Origin: Bauldia sp.
GTDB taxonomy: Bacteria; Pseudomonadota; Alphaproteobacteria; Rhizobiales; Kaistiaceae
Direction: 5' to 3'
NCBI RefSeq assembly: GCF_020442045.1
Contig: NZ_JAGRLA010000034.1
Location: 1 to 64,000, forward strand
DNA length: 64,000 bases
In this document: positions 34,475 to 43,749 of the stretch, one piece after another
How the letters are laid out: each line of letters begins with the position of its first letter
How positions within the stretch are numbered: the first letter of the stretch is position 1
The notes under the pieces: generated by a model
The model's input: only the letters and a program-made list of their open reading frames with translations
What the model was told of the DNA's origin: nothing
The model's database searches: none
Program-made: the position numbers and the translations under genes

Positions 34475-34814
34475 AGAAGACATGATCCCGGCGGCCGAAG
34501 ATGCCGCCGACCTGATGCGGAGCCTGTCGCACCCGCAGCGGCTTCTTGCGCTCTGCGCCCTGGGCTCGGGCGAGAAGACGGTTGCGGAACTGCGTTGCGA
34601 GCTTGGTGGCATCGACCAGGTGCCGATGTCGCAGCAGCTCATGCGACTGAGGGCAGATGGTCTGGTCGAGTCGCGACGCGAAGGAACAAGCGTCTATTAT
34701 CGGATCGCCAGACCTGAGGTGCTGCTGATGATCGATGCGCTGCAGACGGCCTTTTGCGGCCCCGGCAGCCTGCGGCAGCAGCGCCCGCAGAAAACGTCCG
34801 ACCGGTCGACCTAG
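34467..34814 (+). CDS. bigR: ArsR-family persulfide-sensing repressor (BigR/SqrR-like)
   Basis: A 115-residue winged-helix repressor. The core is RSLSHPQRLLALCALGSGE, then the recognition region QVPMSQQLMRLRADGLVESR and the wing EGTSVYYRI. Cys30 and Cys97 sit 67 residues apart in the first and last helices, matching the pair that forms a tetrasulfide or disulfide in BigR and SqrR; Cys44 is extra. No metal-site CxC motif is seen. ATG 34467 has no good ribosome site and lies in the operator, so translation may be leaderless or start upstream. The stop shares CTAG with the stop of the convergent polymerase gene. Confidence 0.9.
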   Translation: MNVEDMIPAAEDAADLMRSLSHPQRLLALCALGSGEKTVAELRCELGGIDQVPMSQQLMRLRADGLVESRREGTSVYYRIARPEVLLMIDALQTAFCGPGSLRQQRPQKTSDRST

Positions 34815-36112
34815 GCGGGACGCGACATTTCCGGCAACCGGCCGTGCGCTGCCGGGACGAGGGTGGTGGCCCGGAGTCGTTCGCTCCGCACCGCGAGCTT
34901 CTCGGCGGCGATGCCTCCCCACAACATGCCGTATATCAGAAAGACATGCCGCCAGTGGTCGTTGTCGATCACGTTGTGGATCAGGAGGTGACCGACGAAG
35001 ACAACGTAGGTGCACTGGATGATCGCCTGCCACGGACGTGGCTTGAAGATCAGCGGGGTCGCCGCGACCAGTGTCCAGATCGCAAGGGCGATATAGGCAA
35101 AGCCGCCGATCCAGCCGTAAGTCGTGAAGCCCTTGATCCACATGTTGTGCTCGTCGCCGCCGAGCAGGTAGGCGAACGAGAAGGGCCCGAGCCCGAGGGG
35201 ATGCTGCACGATCAGGTATAGGCCCTGGAGGTGGCGCCCGAAACGACCGTAGGGCCCGGCGTCGTAATCCTCGAGGAGCGTGGTGCCGCGATCGACGAAG
35301 AGCTGGTTGATGTCGGGTACGGTGAGCGCGACCATGACCATCAGCGCCACCACGAAGACGCCGGCCGCGAAGAGCGAGACGATGCGCAGCCGCGGCGTGC
35401 CCCGGCTGCTGGTGATGTAGCTCACCACCGTGATCATCAGGCCGGCAAAGACCGTCATTCCCCATGCCGCGCGGGAGAAGGCGAGAAAGATCCCAAGCAG
35501 CAGCAGGAGCAGGATGGCCGCCTTCCACCAGGAGCGGTGGAGCGGCTCGGTCAGTATGTCGCGGTAGAGCAGGACGATCGGCAGCACCAGATACGGCGCG
35601 AAAACGTTCGGATCCTGGAAGGGGCCTTTGGCGCGATCGTAGAGCAGGAAGGCGTCGCTGCCGGGAATCAGGTGGAAATAGCCGAGGACGGCAAGCAGCG
35701 CGGCGACAAAGGCCGAGGCGATATAGGCGCGGCGGATGATCCGGAGGCGGCGCTCCGGCGCTTCCGAGATGATTGCGGCGAAGAAGATCGCGGAGAGCGC
35801 CAGAAAGAAGGTGACGACGACATAGAGGAGCTGGGAGACCGGTTCAGCCTTCTGGGTCAGGGCGAGGAACCCGCCGGCAATATAGATGGCCAAGAGGACG
35901 ATCAGCGGCAGCAGGTAGCGGTTGAGCCTGAATCCGAAGACAGCCCAGATGACAAGCACCGGCGACAGGAAGAGCTCATAGGGGGCGGGCTCGGCAATGA
36001 CGAAGGCGCCGAGAAACACGACCAGGGCAAGCGTCCAGTCGCCGACCTTGCGTCCGAACGCCCAGTTCCAGTCGCCATGGGCAAGGCTGCCGTCCGCCGC
36101 GCCAATGCTCAA
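34811..36112 (-). CDS. O-antigen polymerase/ligase-like membrane protein (Wzy family)
   Basis: A 433-residue protein with about 11-12 membrane helices and one large periplasmic loop containing HNMWIKGFTTYGWIGG, the region typical of the Wzy_C domain of O-antigen ligases and polymerases. In an exopolysaccharide locus it most likely polymerises lipid-linked repeat units. The start is a TTG at 36112 that overlaps the stop of the priming transferase gene by three bases, so the two are translationally coupled. Confidence 0.85.
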   Translation of the reverse strand: MSIGAADGSLAHGDWNWAFGRKVGDWTLALVVFLGAFVIAEPAPYELFLSPVLVIWAVFGFRLNRYLLPLIVLLAIYIAGGFLALTQKAEPVSQLLYVVVTFFLALSAIFFAAIISEAPERRLRIIRRAYIASAFVAALLAVLGYFHLIPGSDAFLLYDRAKGPFQDPNVFAPYLVLPIVLLYRDILTEPLHRSWWKAAILLLLLLGIFLAFSRAAWGMTVFAGLMITVVSYITSSRGTPRLRIVSLFAAGVFVVALMVMVALTVPDINQLFVDRGTTLLEDYDAGPYGRFGRHLQGLYLIVQHPLGLGPFSFAYLLGGDEHNMWIKGFTTYGWIGGFAYIALAIWTLVAATPLIFKPRPWQAIIQCTYVVFVGHLLIHNVIDNDHWRHVFLIYGMLWGGIAAEKLAVRSERLRATTLVPAAHGRLPEMSRPA

Positions 36113-37653
36113 TACGCATTCTCCGAGCTCAGCATGCGGAAGGGCGTCATCAGCACGATGTAAAAATCGAACAGGACCGACCAGTTTTCGATGTAGTAAA
36201 GGTCGTGCTCGACGCGATGCCGGAGCTTCTCCTCGGTATCGGTTTCGCCCCGCCAGCCGTTGATCTGCGCCCAGCCGGTAATGCCCGGCTTGACCCGATG
36301 GCGCGCGAAATAGCCGTCGACGACATCGCCGTAGAGGCGCTCGGACGCCTTGGCCTGGACCGCATGCGGGCGGGGGCCGACAAGCGACAGGTCGCCCTTG
36401 AAGACGACATTGAAGAGCTGGGGCAATTCGTCGAGGCTCGTGCGACGGATGAAGCGACCGACCCGGGTCACCCTCGGGTCGTCACGGGTCACCAGCTTGT
36501 TGGCGGTGGCGTCCGTCGCTTCCGTGTACATCGAACGGAATTTGTAGACCTCGATCAGTTCGTTGTTGAAACCGTAACGGCGCTGCTTGAAGAGGATGGG
36601 ACCGCGGCTGTCGAGCCGAACCGCAAGGGCAACCAGCAGCATGAAAGGTGCGGCGAGGAGGAGGATCAGTCCGCCGACAAGGTGGTCGAACAGCCATTTG
36701 GCCACGACATCCCAGTCGGCGATCGGCTTGTCGGCGACATCGAGAAACGGAATCCTGCCGACGAAGGAATAGGTCCGGGGACGAAAGCGCAGCCCGTTGG
36801 TGTGCGCCGCCAGGCGGATGTCCACCGGAAGGACCCACAGCTTCTTGAGAAGCTGCAGAACCCGGCTTTCCGCGGTGATCGGCAGGGTGACGATCAGCAA
36901 GTCGATCTTGGCCTTCCGGCCGAAGGCGACGAGCTCGCTGATCGTTCCGAGCTTGCGGTAGCCGGCGACCGACTGGGGTGAACGGTCGTCACCACGATCG
37001 TCAAAGATACCGCAGATGTGAATGTCGTCATCGCCCTGGGCCTCGAGCGCGCGGATCAGCGCCTCCGCCCTTTCGCCACCGCCGACGATCACCGCGCGCC
37101 TTTCGAGGAGTCCCTCTCCGGCCCAGCGGTTGACGAAGGATGCAAGCGCCATCCTGAAGACGAGGAGCGCGATCAGGCCGACGACGAACCATGCCGCGAA
37201 CCAGACGCGGGAGAATTCCTCGCCGAGCTTCGCGAGAAAGACCACCGAGGTCATCAGTCCGAAGACCAGCAGCCAGCAGGCGAGGAGCCGACCTGTCTGG
37301 AATCCGACCCGGCGCATCGCGGGAATGGAGTAGGCGCCGGCCAGCTGCATCGTCGTGATGAAGACGAGGGCGGTGCCGGGAATGGCGGCGACGTACCACC
37401 ATGCAAGCGTCGCCGCGGATTCCACGTAAAGCAGGTGGATCGCCAGGCCGGTGACCAGGACCAGGGCGAGATCGATCAGGCGGACCGTCCCCGCGACGAC
37501 GACGCGCGAGATGGAATGACCGGCGAGCGCTTCGGCCGCCATCTCCGCCTCAAGGCTGAGACTCGGTTCGGTGGATTGGGCCTGGAAGGCAGGCGGGGGC
37601 GAGGTGACGACCGTTTCGGCTGTAATCTTCTTTTCGGGAACTTGCTGGTTCAT
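36109..37653 (-). CDS. Undecaprenyl-phosphate sugar phosphotransferase (exopolysaccharide priming, WcaJ-like)
   Basis: Adds the first sugar-phosphate to undecaprenyl phosphate. It has 514 residues with four to five N-terminal membrane helices, a Rossmann-like middle domain (AVIVGGGERAEALIRALE), another helix, and the bacterial sugar transferase domain with FKQRRYGFNN, YKFRSMY, TRVGRFIRRTSLDELPQL, DLSLVGPRPHA and KPGITGWAQINGWRG. These are the family catalytic segments. ATG 37653 (MNQQVPEK) gives a normal cytoplasmic N-terminus; an in-frame extension to 37746 lacks support. The sugar is most often glucose or galactose in this family. Confidence 0.92.
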   Translation of the reverse strand: MNQQVPEKKITAETVVTSPPPAFQAQSTEPSLSLEAEMAAEALAGHSISRVVVAGTVRLIDLALVLVTGLAIHLLYVESAATLAWWYVAAIPGTALVFITTMQLAGAYSIPAMRRVGFQTGRLLACWLLVFGLMTSVVFLAKLGEEFSRVWFAAWFVVGLIALLVFRMALASFVNRWAGEGLLERRAVIVGGGERAEALIRALEAQGDDDIHICGIFDDRGDDRSPQSVAGYRKLGTISELVAFGRKAKIDLLIVTLPITAESRVLQLLKKLWVLPVDIRLAAHTNGLRFRPRTYSFVGRIPFLDVADKPIADWDVVAKWLFDHLVGGLILLLAAPFMLLVALAVRLDSRGPILFKQRRYGFNNELIEVYKFRSMYTEATDATANKLVTRDDPRVTRVGRFIRRTSLDELPQLFNVVFKGDLSLVGPRPHAVQAKASERLYGDVVDGYFARHRVKPGITGWAQINGWRGETDTEEKLRHRVEHDLYYIENWSVLFDFYIVLMTPFRMLSSENAY

Positions 37654-37760
37654 GATCGCTTCGTTGACGCAATTCCGGCGCGCGGGAATACGCACGCCCA
37701 GCGACACGAGCTTGCATTGAAGTTTGCCAATTTGGGGTAACCGCACCGCCGCGGCGTGGC

Positions 37761-38906
37761 TTATTCTTTTGGTATGGTTACCGCCTGATATACCTCGGCG
37801 ACGGCGGCCGCCATGGCGCTGACCGAGAAGCGTGCGCGGACGGAATCGCGAAGCCGTTCGCTGTCCGCCTTGACGGTCGCGGGATCGTCGCGCAGCCGGG
37901 CCATCGCGGCGGCCAGCGCCGGGGCGTCGCCGGGCGGCACCAACCTTTCCGCCTCCGGCCCGAAAATCTCGGGGATTCCGCCGACGCGTGTCGCTACGAG
38001 CGGCATGCCCGCCGCGATCGTTTCGAGGACGATGTAGGGCATGGACTCGGCCCGCGACGGTACTATCACGCCCCGCGCATGGCGGAAGGCCCGGCGGGCG
38101 GGCATCGGTTCGCGAAAGGCGACTGCTTCGGAGAGGCCGAGGTCACCCACCATCTGACGGTACCGTGGCTCGTCGGGGCCGTCGCCGACGATCAAGGCGG
38201 TGGGCGTGGCCTTGCCGGTTCGTTCTATTTCGGCCAGCGCCTCGATGAAGACATCCGGCCCCTTCAGGTCGCGCAATGCCCCTATGAAGAGGAAGTCCGC
38301 GGCGTCCGGCGCGGGATCGACCGGATCGAATTCCTCCGCGCGCAGGCCGTTGGGGACGACGACTGCAAGCCTGCCCGGTGATCCGACCTTGCTCGTGTAG
38401 GTGTCGGCCTCGAACCGGCTGACGAAGACAAAGGCGTCCGTCATGCGCCGGAGAACGCTTTCGGCCGCGAGATAGGCGCGGCCTCCAAGCGAATTCCGGT
38501 CAAAGTGGAGGCTGCCTCCGTGGGGAGAGTAAATGCGGGCTACGCGAAAACCAGATGCCCGCAAGAGCGTGCCGATCGTCCGCGCATACACGCCGCCCTT
38601 GGCGCCGTGACCATGCAGGATATCGGGATTCAGTCTGCGTACCTCGCGCAATGCGCGCCAGGTCGCGGCAATGTCCGACGGCCTGATCTGCCGCGGCATC
38701 GGGATGCGCGTGAGGCCGAGCGACAGATGGGGAGCGATGGCGTCGAGCGCATGCTCCTCCATGGTGCTGCCAATCGTCGCATCGCAGATGACGCCGACGG
38801 CGTGACCCGCGTCCTGTTGCGCTTCGGCAAGATCCCGGACGTGGCGAAAAAGGCCGCCGACCGGCGCGCGAAAGAAATGGACAATCCGCCAGGGTCCGCC
38901 GCTCAT
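37761..38906 (-). CDS. Glycosyltransferase family 4
   Basis: A GT-B retaining glycosyltransferase of 381 residues. The N-terminal half contains RAPVGGLFRHVRDLAEAQ and the C-terminal donor site the pattern PSRAESMPYIVLETIAAGMP (the EX7E motif), then VATRVGGIPEIF. It probably adds a sugar to the lipid-linked repeat unit. It is the first gene of the minus-strand run (glycosyltransferase, priming transferase, polymerase) and faces a long regulatory gap. Confidence 0.92.
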   Translation of the reverse strand: MSGGPWRIVHFFRAPVGGLFRHVRDLAEAQQDAGHAVGVICDATIGSTMEEHALDAIAPHLSLGLTRIPMPRQIRPSDIAATWRALREVRRLNPDILHGHGAKGGVYARTIGTLLRASGFRVARIYSPHGGSLHFDRNSLGGRAYLAAESVLRRMTDAFVFVSRFEADTYTSKVGSPGRLAVVVPNGLRAEEFDPVDPAPDAADFLFIGALRDLKGPDVFIEALAEIERTGKATPTALIVGDGPDEPRYRQMVGDLGLSEAVAFREPMPARRAFRHARGVIVPSRAESMPYIVLETIAAGMPLVATRVGGIPEIFGPEAERLVPPGDAPALAAAMARLRDDPATVKADSERLRDSVRARFSVSAMAAAVAEVYQAVTIPKE

Positions 38907-39330
38907 CGAAATCGCTCTCGTCCTGACCCCGGGAATTGCGGCGCGGCCGTTTCAGGTCGATCAAAGAGAGCACTCGCGCGGGGGGAGGGCGGCAACGCAC
39001 GGGACCGGGTGGCTGGTGAGCGCCGGATCAGCGGGCAAACGCGTCGAAAGCCATCCACGATGGTGAAAACCTGCGGGTTTCTGGCTGGAACTGCTTCTGG
39101 AATGCATCTGCGGGACGGCTCTCGGGGTCGATCAATGAAGCGATCATCCGGCCGGTATGGTTAATGTGGCGTAAAGACCTGCCGTTTTTCCAGGCAAGTA
39201 TCTCACGGCCAACTTTAAATATTAACCGATCTTAACCTTAAGAGTAGTGGGAGTGGCTTTGTATCGTTAACGATGTCATTACGATGAGCAAGATAAATGA
39301 AGGACCAATGAGAAGCGTGAGTTCCCCGAC
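38907..39330. promoter_or_regulatory. Divergent exopolysaccharide promoter region
   Basis: A 424-base gap between divergent glycosyltransferase and Wzz-like genes, with no credible gene. Its right half is AT-rich. It holds a perfect palindrome ATCGTTAACGAT (39263-39274) and two TTAACC elements exactly 10 bases apart (39223-39228 and 39233-39238). These look like regulator binding sites controlling one or both directions; the regulator is not identified. Confidence 0.55.
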
Positions 39331-41511
39331 ATGACCGGCTCCAGCATGCCCGCTGCAACCGACGTCGAAATCGACGTCCGCGCATTGTTCATGTCGCTGG
39401 TCAGGGCGCTGCCTTTCATCCTGCTCTTCCTGCTGCTTGCCGGTGGCGGAACGTTTGTCCTGCTTTCGTCGATGACGCCGGTCTACAAGAGCGAGACGAC
39501 CGTCCTGATCGAGGCCGGCGGATCCGACCTGACCCGTTCGGCGTCGACGCCGGAGACGACCACTGTGCTCGACCGGGAGGCGGTGGCGAGCCAGGTGCAG
39601 CTGATCCGGTCCGGCGATCTGGCGAAGATCGTCGCATCCAAGCTCGATCTCGAAGCGCTGCCGGAATACCAGAAGGCGATCAAGGACGAGTCCTTCGTCA
39701 ACGCGATGCTCGTCGATCTCGGCCTTGCCAAGAGCCCATCGGATTCGTCGGTCGAGGAGCGGGTGCTGGGCGAGTATTACAAGAACCTGCAGGTCCAGGC
39801 GATCGCCGACTCCCGGGTCATCACCATCAGTTTCTCGTCGACCGATCCGCAAATCGCGGCGCGGGGCGCCAATATGATCGCTGCCGAGTATCTCGCGTTG
39901 CAGAAGGCGGCGAAGCGCGACACCAACGAGGATGCGACGCAGTGGCTGCAATCCCAAATCGGCGACCTTCGGCAGAAGGTCGCTGCGTCGGAAGCGGCGG
40001 TCAGCGATTTTCGGTCCCAGAATGACCTCTTCACGACAAGCGCCGGCGAGGCGCCGACCACGCTCAACCAGCAGACACTCGCTGACCTCAATTCCGAACG
40101 GGTGCGGATCAGCGCGGCGAAGGCGGACGCCGAGACGAAGGCGGCCCAGATCAGGGCTAGCCTGAAAAGCGGGACGGTGCCGAATATCACTGAAGTGCTC
40201 AACTCCCAGCTTATCCAGCGCCTGGTCGAGCAGCAGGTGAATCTGCGCGCCCAGATCGCCGAGCTTTCGGCGACGCTGCTTCCCGGTCATCCGCGGATGC
40301 GCGAGCTCAATGCGCAGCTCGCGGACCTCAATTCCCAGGTTGCCTCGGAAGCGAGCAAGATCGTCGACGCGCTCGAGGCGGAGGTCGCGATGTCGACCGC
40401 TCGATTGGCGGAGATCGACCAACGACTGACCGCGCTGAAGACGACGGTGGCAAATGCCGGCGATGCCGAGGTCGAACTCAGGGCGCTGGAGCGGGAAGCC
40501 ACCGCCCAGCGCGCGTTGCTTGACACATACCTGTTGCGGTATCGCGAGGCGGTGGGGCGCCAGAACGGGGACTATCTGCCCGCGGATGCGCGGATTGTCT
40601 CGAGCGCGATTGTTGCGGGCGAGCCGGATTTCCCGAAGACCGTTCCGATGACGGCGGCGGTGACGGTCGCGGCGCTGCTGCTGGCGATCGCCTTCGTGTT
40701 GATCCGCGAATTGTCGAGCGGGCGGCCGATGCGCAGGGTGATGATCGCGGAACCCCTGCCGGCCATGCCGGATGCTACGCCTCTGGTCCCGGCGCGATAC
40801 GTCGACGATCACGTCATTGGCAGGACGGCGCCGGCCGAGCCCGTCCTTGCCCCGCCGGAAACGGAACCCTCGCTGTCCCGGATTTCCGGGGAGATCACCA
40901 TGGGCCGGCGGCATCGGATATTGGTGACGCTGGCAGAGGAATCGGACGCCAGCGGGCGTCCGCTCGCGGCGGCGGCTCTCGTCCGGGCATTGGCGCGGGC
41001 CGACCGCCGGGCAGTTTTGATCGATTTTCGCGGCGACGGCGCGAACGGTGCCGCGATGTGCGGGGGGGCGGACGCTCCCGGCTTCACCGATCTCTTCGCC
41101 GGCGACGTATCCTTTGGCCAGTCAGTCCTCCGGGATCGCCGCTCGCGCGCCCATTTCATCCCGCATGGCCATCGACCGCTGACACCGGAGGCGCTCGACA
41201 GCGAACGGCTGGCGACGGTGCTCGGCGCATTGGAGGAGACGTATGACCACATTGTCATGGACGCGACCGACGACCTGATCGATGTCCTCGGGCCGACCGC
41301 CGATGCGGCGGTTGTGGTCAGCGAATACGGACCGGGCGACTCGCGGACGACCCGCGCATTCGACCGGATCACGGCGGCCTCGTCGGCGGCGATCATGCTG
41401 TTGATCGTCGATCCGGTCGAGGAGCGGGAGGAGCCGGCTGCCGGCGCGGAAGACGAGAAGGCCGGCGACGAGGAAGATCGCGTGGAAGAGAAGCAGGGCG
41501 AGGCGGCCTAA
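39331..41511 (+). CDS. Wzz/GumC-like polysaccharide co-polymerase with degenerate tyrosine-kinase domain
   Basis: A 726-residue inner membrane protein controlling export and chain length of exopolysaccharide. There is a membrane helix at about 25-48, a Wzz domain, long periplasmic coiled coils (200-405), a second helix at 438-460 and a cytoplasmic region (465-726). The last part aligns in outline with BY-kinases: RRHRILVTLA, PGFTDLFAGD, YDHIVMDATDD. The P-loop, however, reads EESDASGRPLAA (537-548) with no GK(S/T), Walker A' is VLIDFRGDGA, and the tail is acidic with no tyrosine cluster. It is therefore probably catalytically dead and only structural or regulatory. It is divergent from the glycosyltransferase run. 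Confidence 0.9.
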   Translation: MTGSSMPAATDVEIDVRALFMSLVRALPFILLFLLLAGGGTFVLLSSMTPVYKSETTVLIEAGGSDLTRSASTPETTTVLDREAVASQVQLIRSGDLAKIVASKLDLEALPEYQKAIKDESFVNAMLVDLGLAKSPSDSSVEERVLGEYYKNLQVQAIADSRVITISFSSTDPQIAARGANMIAAEYLALQKAAKRDTNEDATQWLQSQIGDLRQKVAASEAAVSDFRSQNDLFTTSAGEAPTTLNQQTLADLNSERVRISAAKADAETKAAQIRASLKSGTVPNITEVLNSQLIQRLVEQQVNLRAQIAELSATLLPGHPRMRELNAQLADLNSQVASEASKIVDALEAEVAMSTARLAEIDQRLTALKTTVANAGDAEVELRALEREATAQRALLDTYLLRYREAVGRQNGDYLPADARIVSSAIVAGEPDFPKTVPMTAAVTVAALLLAIAFVLIRELSSGRPMRRVMIAEPLPAMPDATPLVPARYVDDHVIGRTAPAEPVLAPPETEPSLSRISGEITMGRRHRILVTLAEESDASGRPLAAAALVRALARADRRAVLIDFRGDGANGAAMCGGADAPGFTDLFAGDVSFGQSVLRDRRSRAHFIPHGHRPLTPEALDSERLATVLGALEETYDHIVMDATDDLIDVLGPTADAAVVVSEYGPGDSRTTRAFDRITAASSAAIMLLIVDPVEEREEPAAGAEDEKAGDEEDRVEEKQGEAA

Positions 41512-41720
41512 CGCGGGCTTTCGGGGCGCTCCATCCACCAGATGATGGCGCCCGCCGGGACCAGCCAGATCAGGCCGGCGATCACGAAGAAGACCGTCTG
41601 CCCGAGGACCGATGCGTCGGCGAGCCGCGCGCTCGCGACCGACATCGCCACCAAGGCATAAAACGGCACGAAGAGCATCAGCGTCACGGTTCCGATCAGT
41701 TTTCTGGTTCGCCGCCGCAT
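41508..41720 (-). CDS. DUF2842 small membrane protein
   Basis: A 70-residue protein with a basic N-terminus (MRRRTRKLIG), two helices (VTLMLFVPFYALVAMSVA and GQTVFFVIAGLIWLVPAGAII) and the family ending WWMERPE. It is typical of alphaproteobacteria and of unknown function. Its stop overlaps that of the convergent Wzz-like gene. It is divergent from heme A synthase. Confidence 0.85.
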   Translation of the reverse strand: MRRRTRKLIGTVTLMLFVPFYALVAMSVASARLADASVLGQTVFFVIAGLIWLVPAGAIIWWMERPESPR

Positions 41721-41805
41721 TCCACTGGTCCGTATTGCCGCGACCCCGTGTCACCGGTTGCCGCATTCGCCCGAGGCCTATATCGAAGGCTCCGGGAGCA
41801 CAAGC

Positions 41806-42873
41806 ATGGCAAGCATATCGGCCGCGGCAAATATTCCGCCGACGCGCAGTCTGGCGCCGGTGCGGTGGTGGCTGTTCGCGATCGCGGGGCTGATCGTCCT
41901 GATGGTCCTCGTCGGCGGAGCGACCCGGCTGACGGATTCAGGCCTGTCGATCACCGAATGGCAGCCGATCCACGGCGTGATCCCGCCGCTGAACGAAGCT
42001 CAGTGGCAGGAGGAATTCGCCAAGTACCAGCAAATCCCCGAATACCAGTTGATCAACAAGGGGATGAGCCTCTCGGACTTCAAGTCGATCTTCTGGTGGG
42101 AATGGGCGCATCGTTTCCTCGGGCGGTTCATCGGCATCGTCTTCATCGTGCCGCTGGTGTGGTTCTGGGCGACCGGGCGGATCGGATGGAAGCTCGCGCC
42201 GCGCCTGGCGGGCATCTTCGTGCTGGGCGGACTGCAAGGCGCCGTCGGCTGGTGGATGGTGTCGAGCGGGCTGGTCGAGCGAACCGATGTCAGCCAGTAC
42301 CGGCTTGCCGCCCATCTGACGCTTGCCTGCGCGATCTTCGCCTATGTGCTGTGGGTCGCGGTCGGTCTGCGTTTCCGGCGTGACACCGCACCGCCGGCGG
42401 TCAGGACGATGGGCGTCGTGTTGCTCGCTCTCGTCTTCCTGCAGATATTCCTTGGCGGGCTCGTTGCGGGGCTCGACGCCGGGCTCGCATCCGATACGTG
42501 GCCGCTGATGCGGGGTGCTTTCATTCCGGACGGTCTCCTGTTCCAGGAACCGTGGTGGCGAAACCTGTTCGAGAACGCGCTGACGGTGCAATTCGATCAT
42601 CGCATCGTCGGCTACGTCGTCTTTGCTGCCGCGCTGGCGCATGCCTGGCAGACCCGGGGCACCGCCTATTCGCGGCGGGCGATGACATTGGCGATCCTGG
42701 TGACGATCCAGGCGGCCCTCGGGATCGCCAACCTCCTCGCCGCCGTTCCGATCTGGCTGGCGCTGGTCCACCAGTTCGGTGCGATCGTGGTCCTCGCCCA
42801 TGCCGTCACCAACCTGCGGGCGATGCTGCCGGCAGGCGAGGGGACGGCGGCGCGAGTCCCGGTGGAGGCGTAG
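41806..42873 (+). CDS. ctaA: Heme A synthase (COX15/CtaA)
   Basis: Oxidises heme O to heme A for cytochrome aa3 oxidase. It has 355 residues and eight helices. The four heme-ligand histidines are visible in EWAHRFLGRF, AAHLTLA, FDHRIVGY and VHQFGA. The VGGATRLTDSGLSITEW signature marks the type found in alphaproteobacteria and mitochondria, which lacks the CxxxC loop of Gram-positive enzymes. ATG 41806 has GGGAG upstream; an in-frame extension to 41758 is possible but lacks conservation. Confidence 0.95.
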   Translation: MASISAAANIPPTRSLAPVRWWLFAIAGLIVLMVLVGGATRLTDSGLSITEWQPIHGVIPPLNEAQWQEEFAKYQQIPEYQLINKGMSLSDFKSIFWWEWAHRFLGRFIGIVFIVPLVWFWATGRIGWKLAPRLAGIFVLGGLQGAVGWWMVSSGLVERTDVSQYRLAAHLTLACAIFAYVLWVAVGLRFRRDTAPPAVRTMGVVLLALVFLQIFLGGLVAGLDAGLASDTWPLMRGAFIPDGLLFQEPWWRNLFENALTVQFDHRIVGYVVFAAALAHAWQTRGTAYSRRAMTLAILVTIQAALGIANLLAAVPIWLALVHQFGAIVVLAHAVTNLRAMLPAGEGTAARVPVEA

Positions 42874-42877
42874 AGCG

Positions 42878-43660
42878 ATGAATCGTATCGCGGCTGCCGC
42901 CGGGGTGATCTCCGCGGCGCGAACGGCGCGCCAGCCGCTCGCGCTGCTGGAGGAGGCGATCCGGCCGCAGGACGAGGCGGAAGCCTACGCGATCCAGGAT
43001 GCGGTGCATGACAGGCTGAGGACGACGCCGATCGGTCGACGGGTCGGCCGGAAGATCGGATGTACGACGCCGGTGATGCAGAATTATCTCGGCATTCCCA
43101 ATCCGTGCGCCGGCGGTGTCTTCGAGGGGGGTGTCCACCGCAGCGGCGTCGCGCTCGACGCCGGGGACTATCTCCGCGTCGGCATCGAATGCGAGATAGC
43201 GGTGTGGCTTGCGCGGGACCTGCTGCCCGCGGCGATGCCGTTTTCCGCAGAGAGCCTCAGCGATGCGGTCGAGGCGTTCATTCCGGCGATCGAGATCGTC
43301 GACGATCGCTATGCCGACTGGCGCAGGACCGACACGCCAACCCTCATCGCGGACGACTTCTTCGCGGCGGGCTGTGTGCTGGGAGAGCCGTCCGCCTCAA
43401 TCGGCGAAGCGGCCGGCATCGTCGGCGTGACGACGATCAACGGAACCGAAGTCGGCCGGGGGCGCGGCAGCGACGTGATGGGTCACCCGCTGAATGCGCT
43501 GGCGTGGCTCGCGAACAGCTCGGCGGCGCGCGGCAAGCCGCTCAGTCGGGGCGAAATCGTGCTGACCGGCAGCCTCGTCGAAACCAGGTGGCTCGACCGC
43601 GGGGACCGGGTCACGGCATCGATCTCCGGTCTCGGCGCGGTCGAGATGTCGGTTTCCTGA
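42878..43660 (+). CDS. 2-keto-4-pentenoate hydratase/fumarylacetoacetate hydrolase-family protein
   Basis: A 260-residue cytosolic enzyme of the 2-oxopent-4-enoate hydratase type. The pattern RVGRKIGCTTPVMQNYLGI, the metal-site segments VGIECEIAVWL and IEIVDDRY, and NSSAARGKPLSRGEIVLTGS fit hydratases and decarboxylases of aromatic meta-cleavage and related pathways. No pathway partners lie beside it, so the substrate is uncertain. ATG 42878 lies four bases after the ctaA stop, so it is probably co-transcribed with ctaA. Confidence 0.85.
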   Translation: MNRIAAAAGVISAARTARQPLALLEEAIRPQDEAEAYAIQDAVHDRLRTTPIGRRVGRKIGCTTPVMQNYLGIPNPCAGGVFEGGVHRSGVALDAGDYLRVGIECEIAVWLARDLLPAAMPFSAESLSDAVEAFIPAIEIVDDRYADWRRTDTPTLIADDFFAAGCVLGEPSASIGEAAGIVGVTTINGTEVGRGRGSDVMGHPLNALAWLANSSAARGKPLSRGEIVLTGSLVETRWLDRGDRVTASISGLGAVEMSVS

Positions 43661-43749
43661 AGCCTGACAAATCGATTCCGGAGGCGACTCCAACCGGCTG
43701 AAATCCAATCGGTTTCGCCTCGCCGGTAGCGTTGCGGCCGCTGCCTCGA

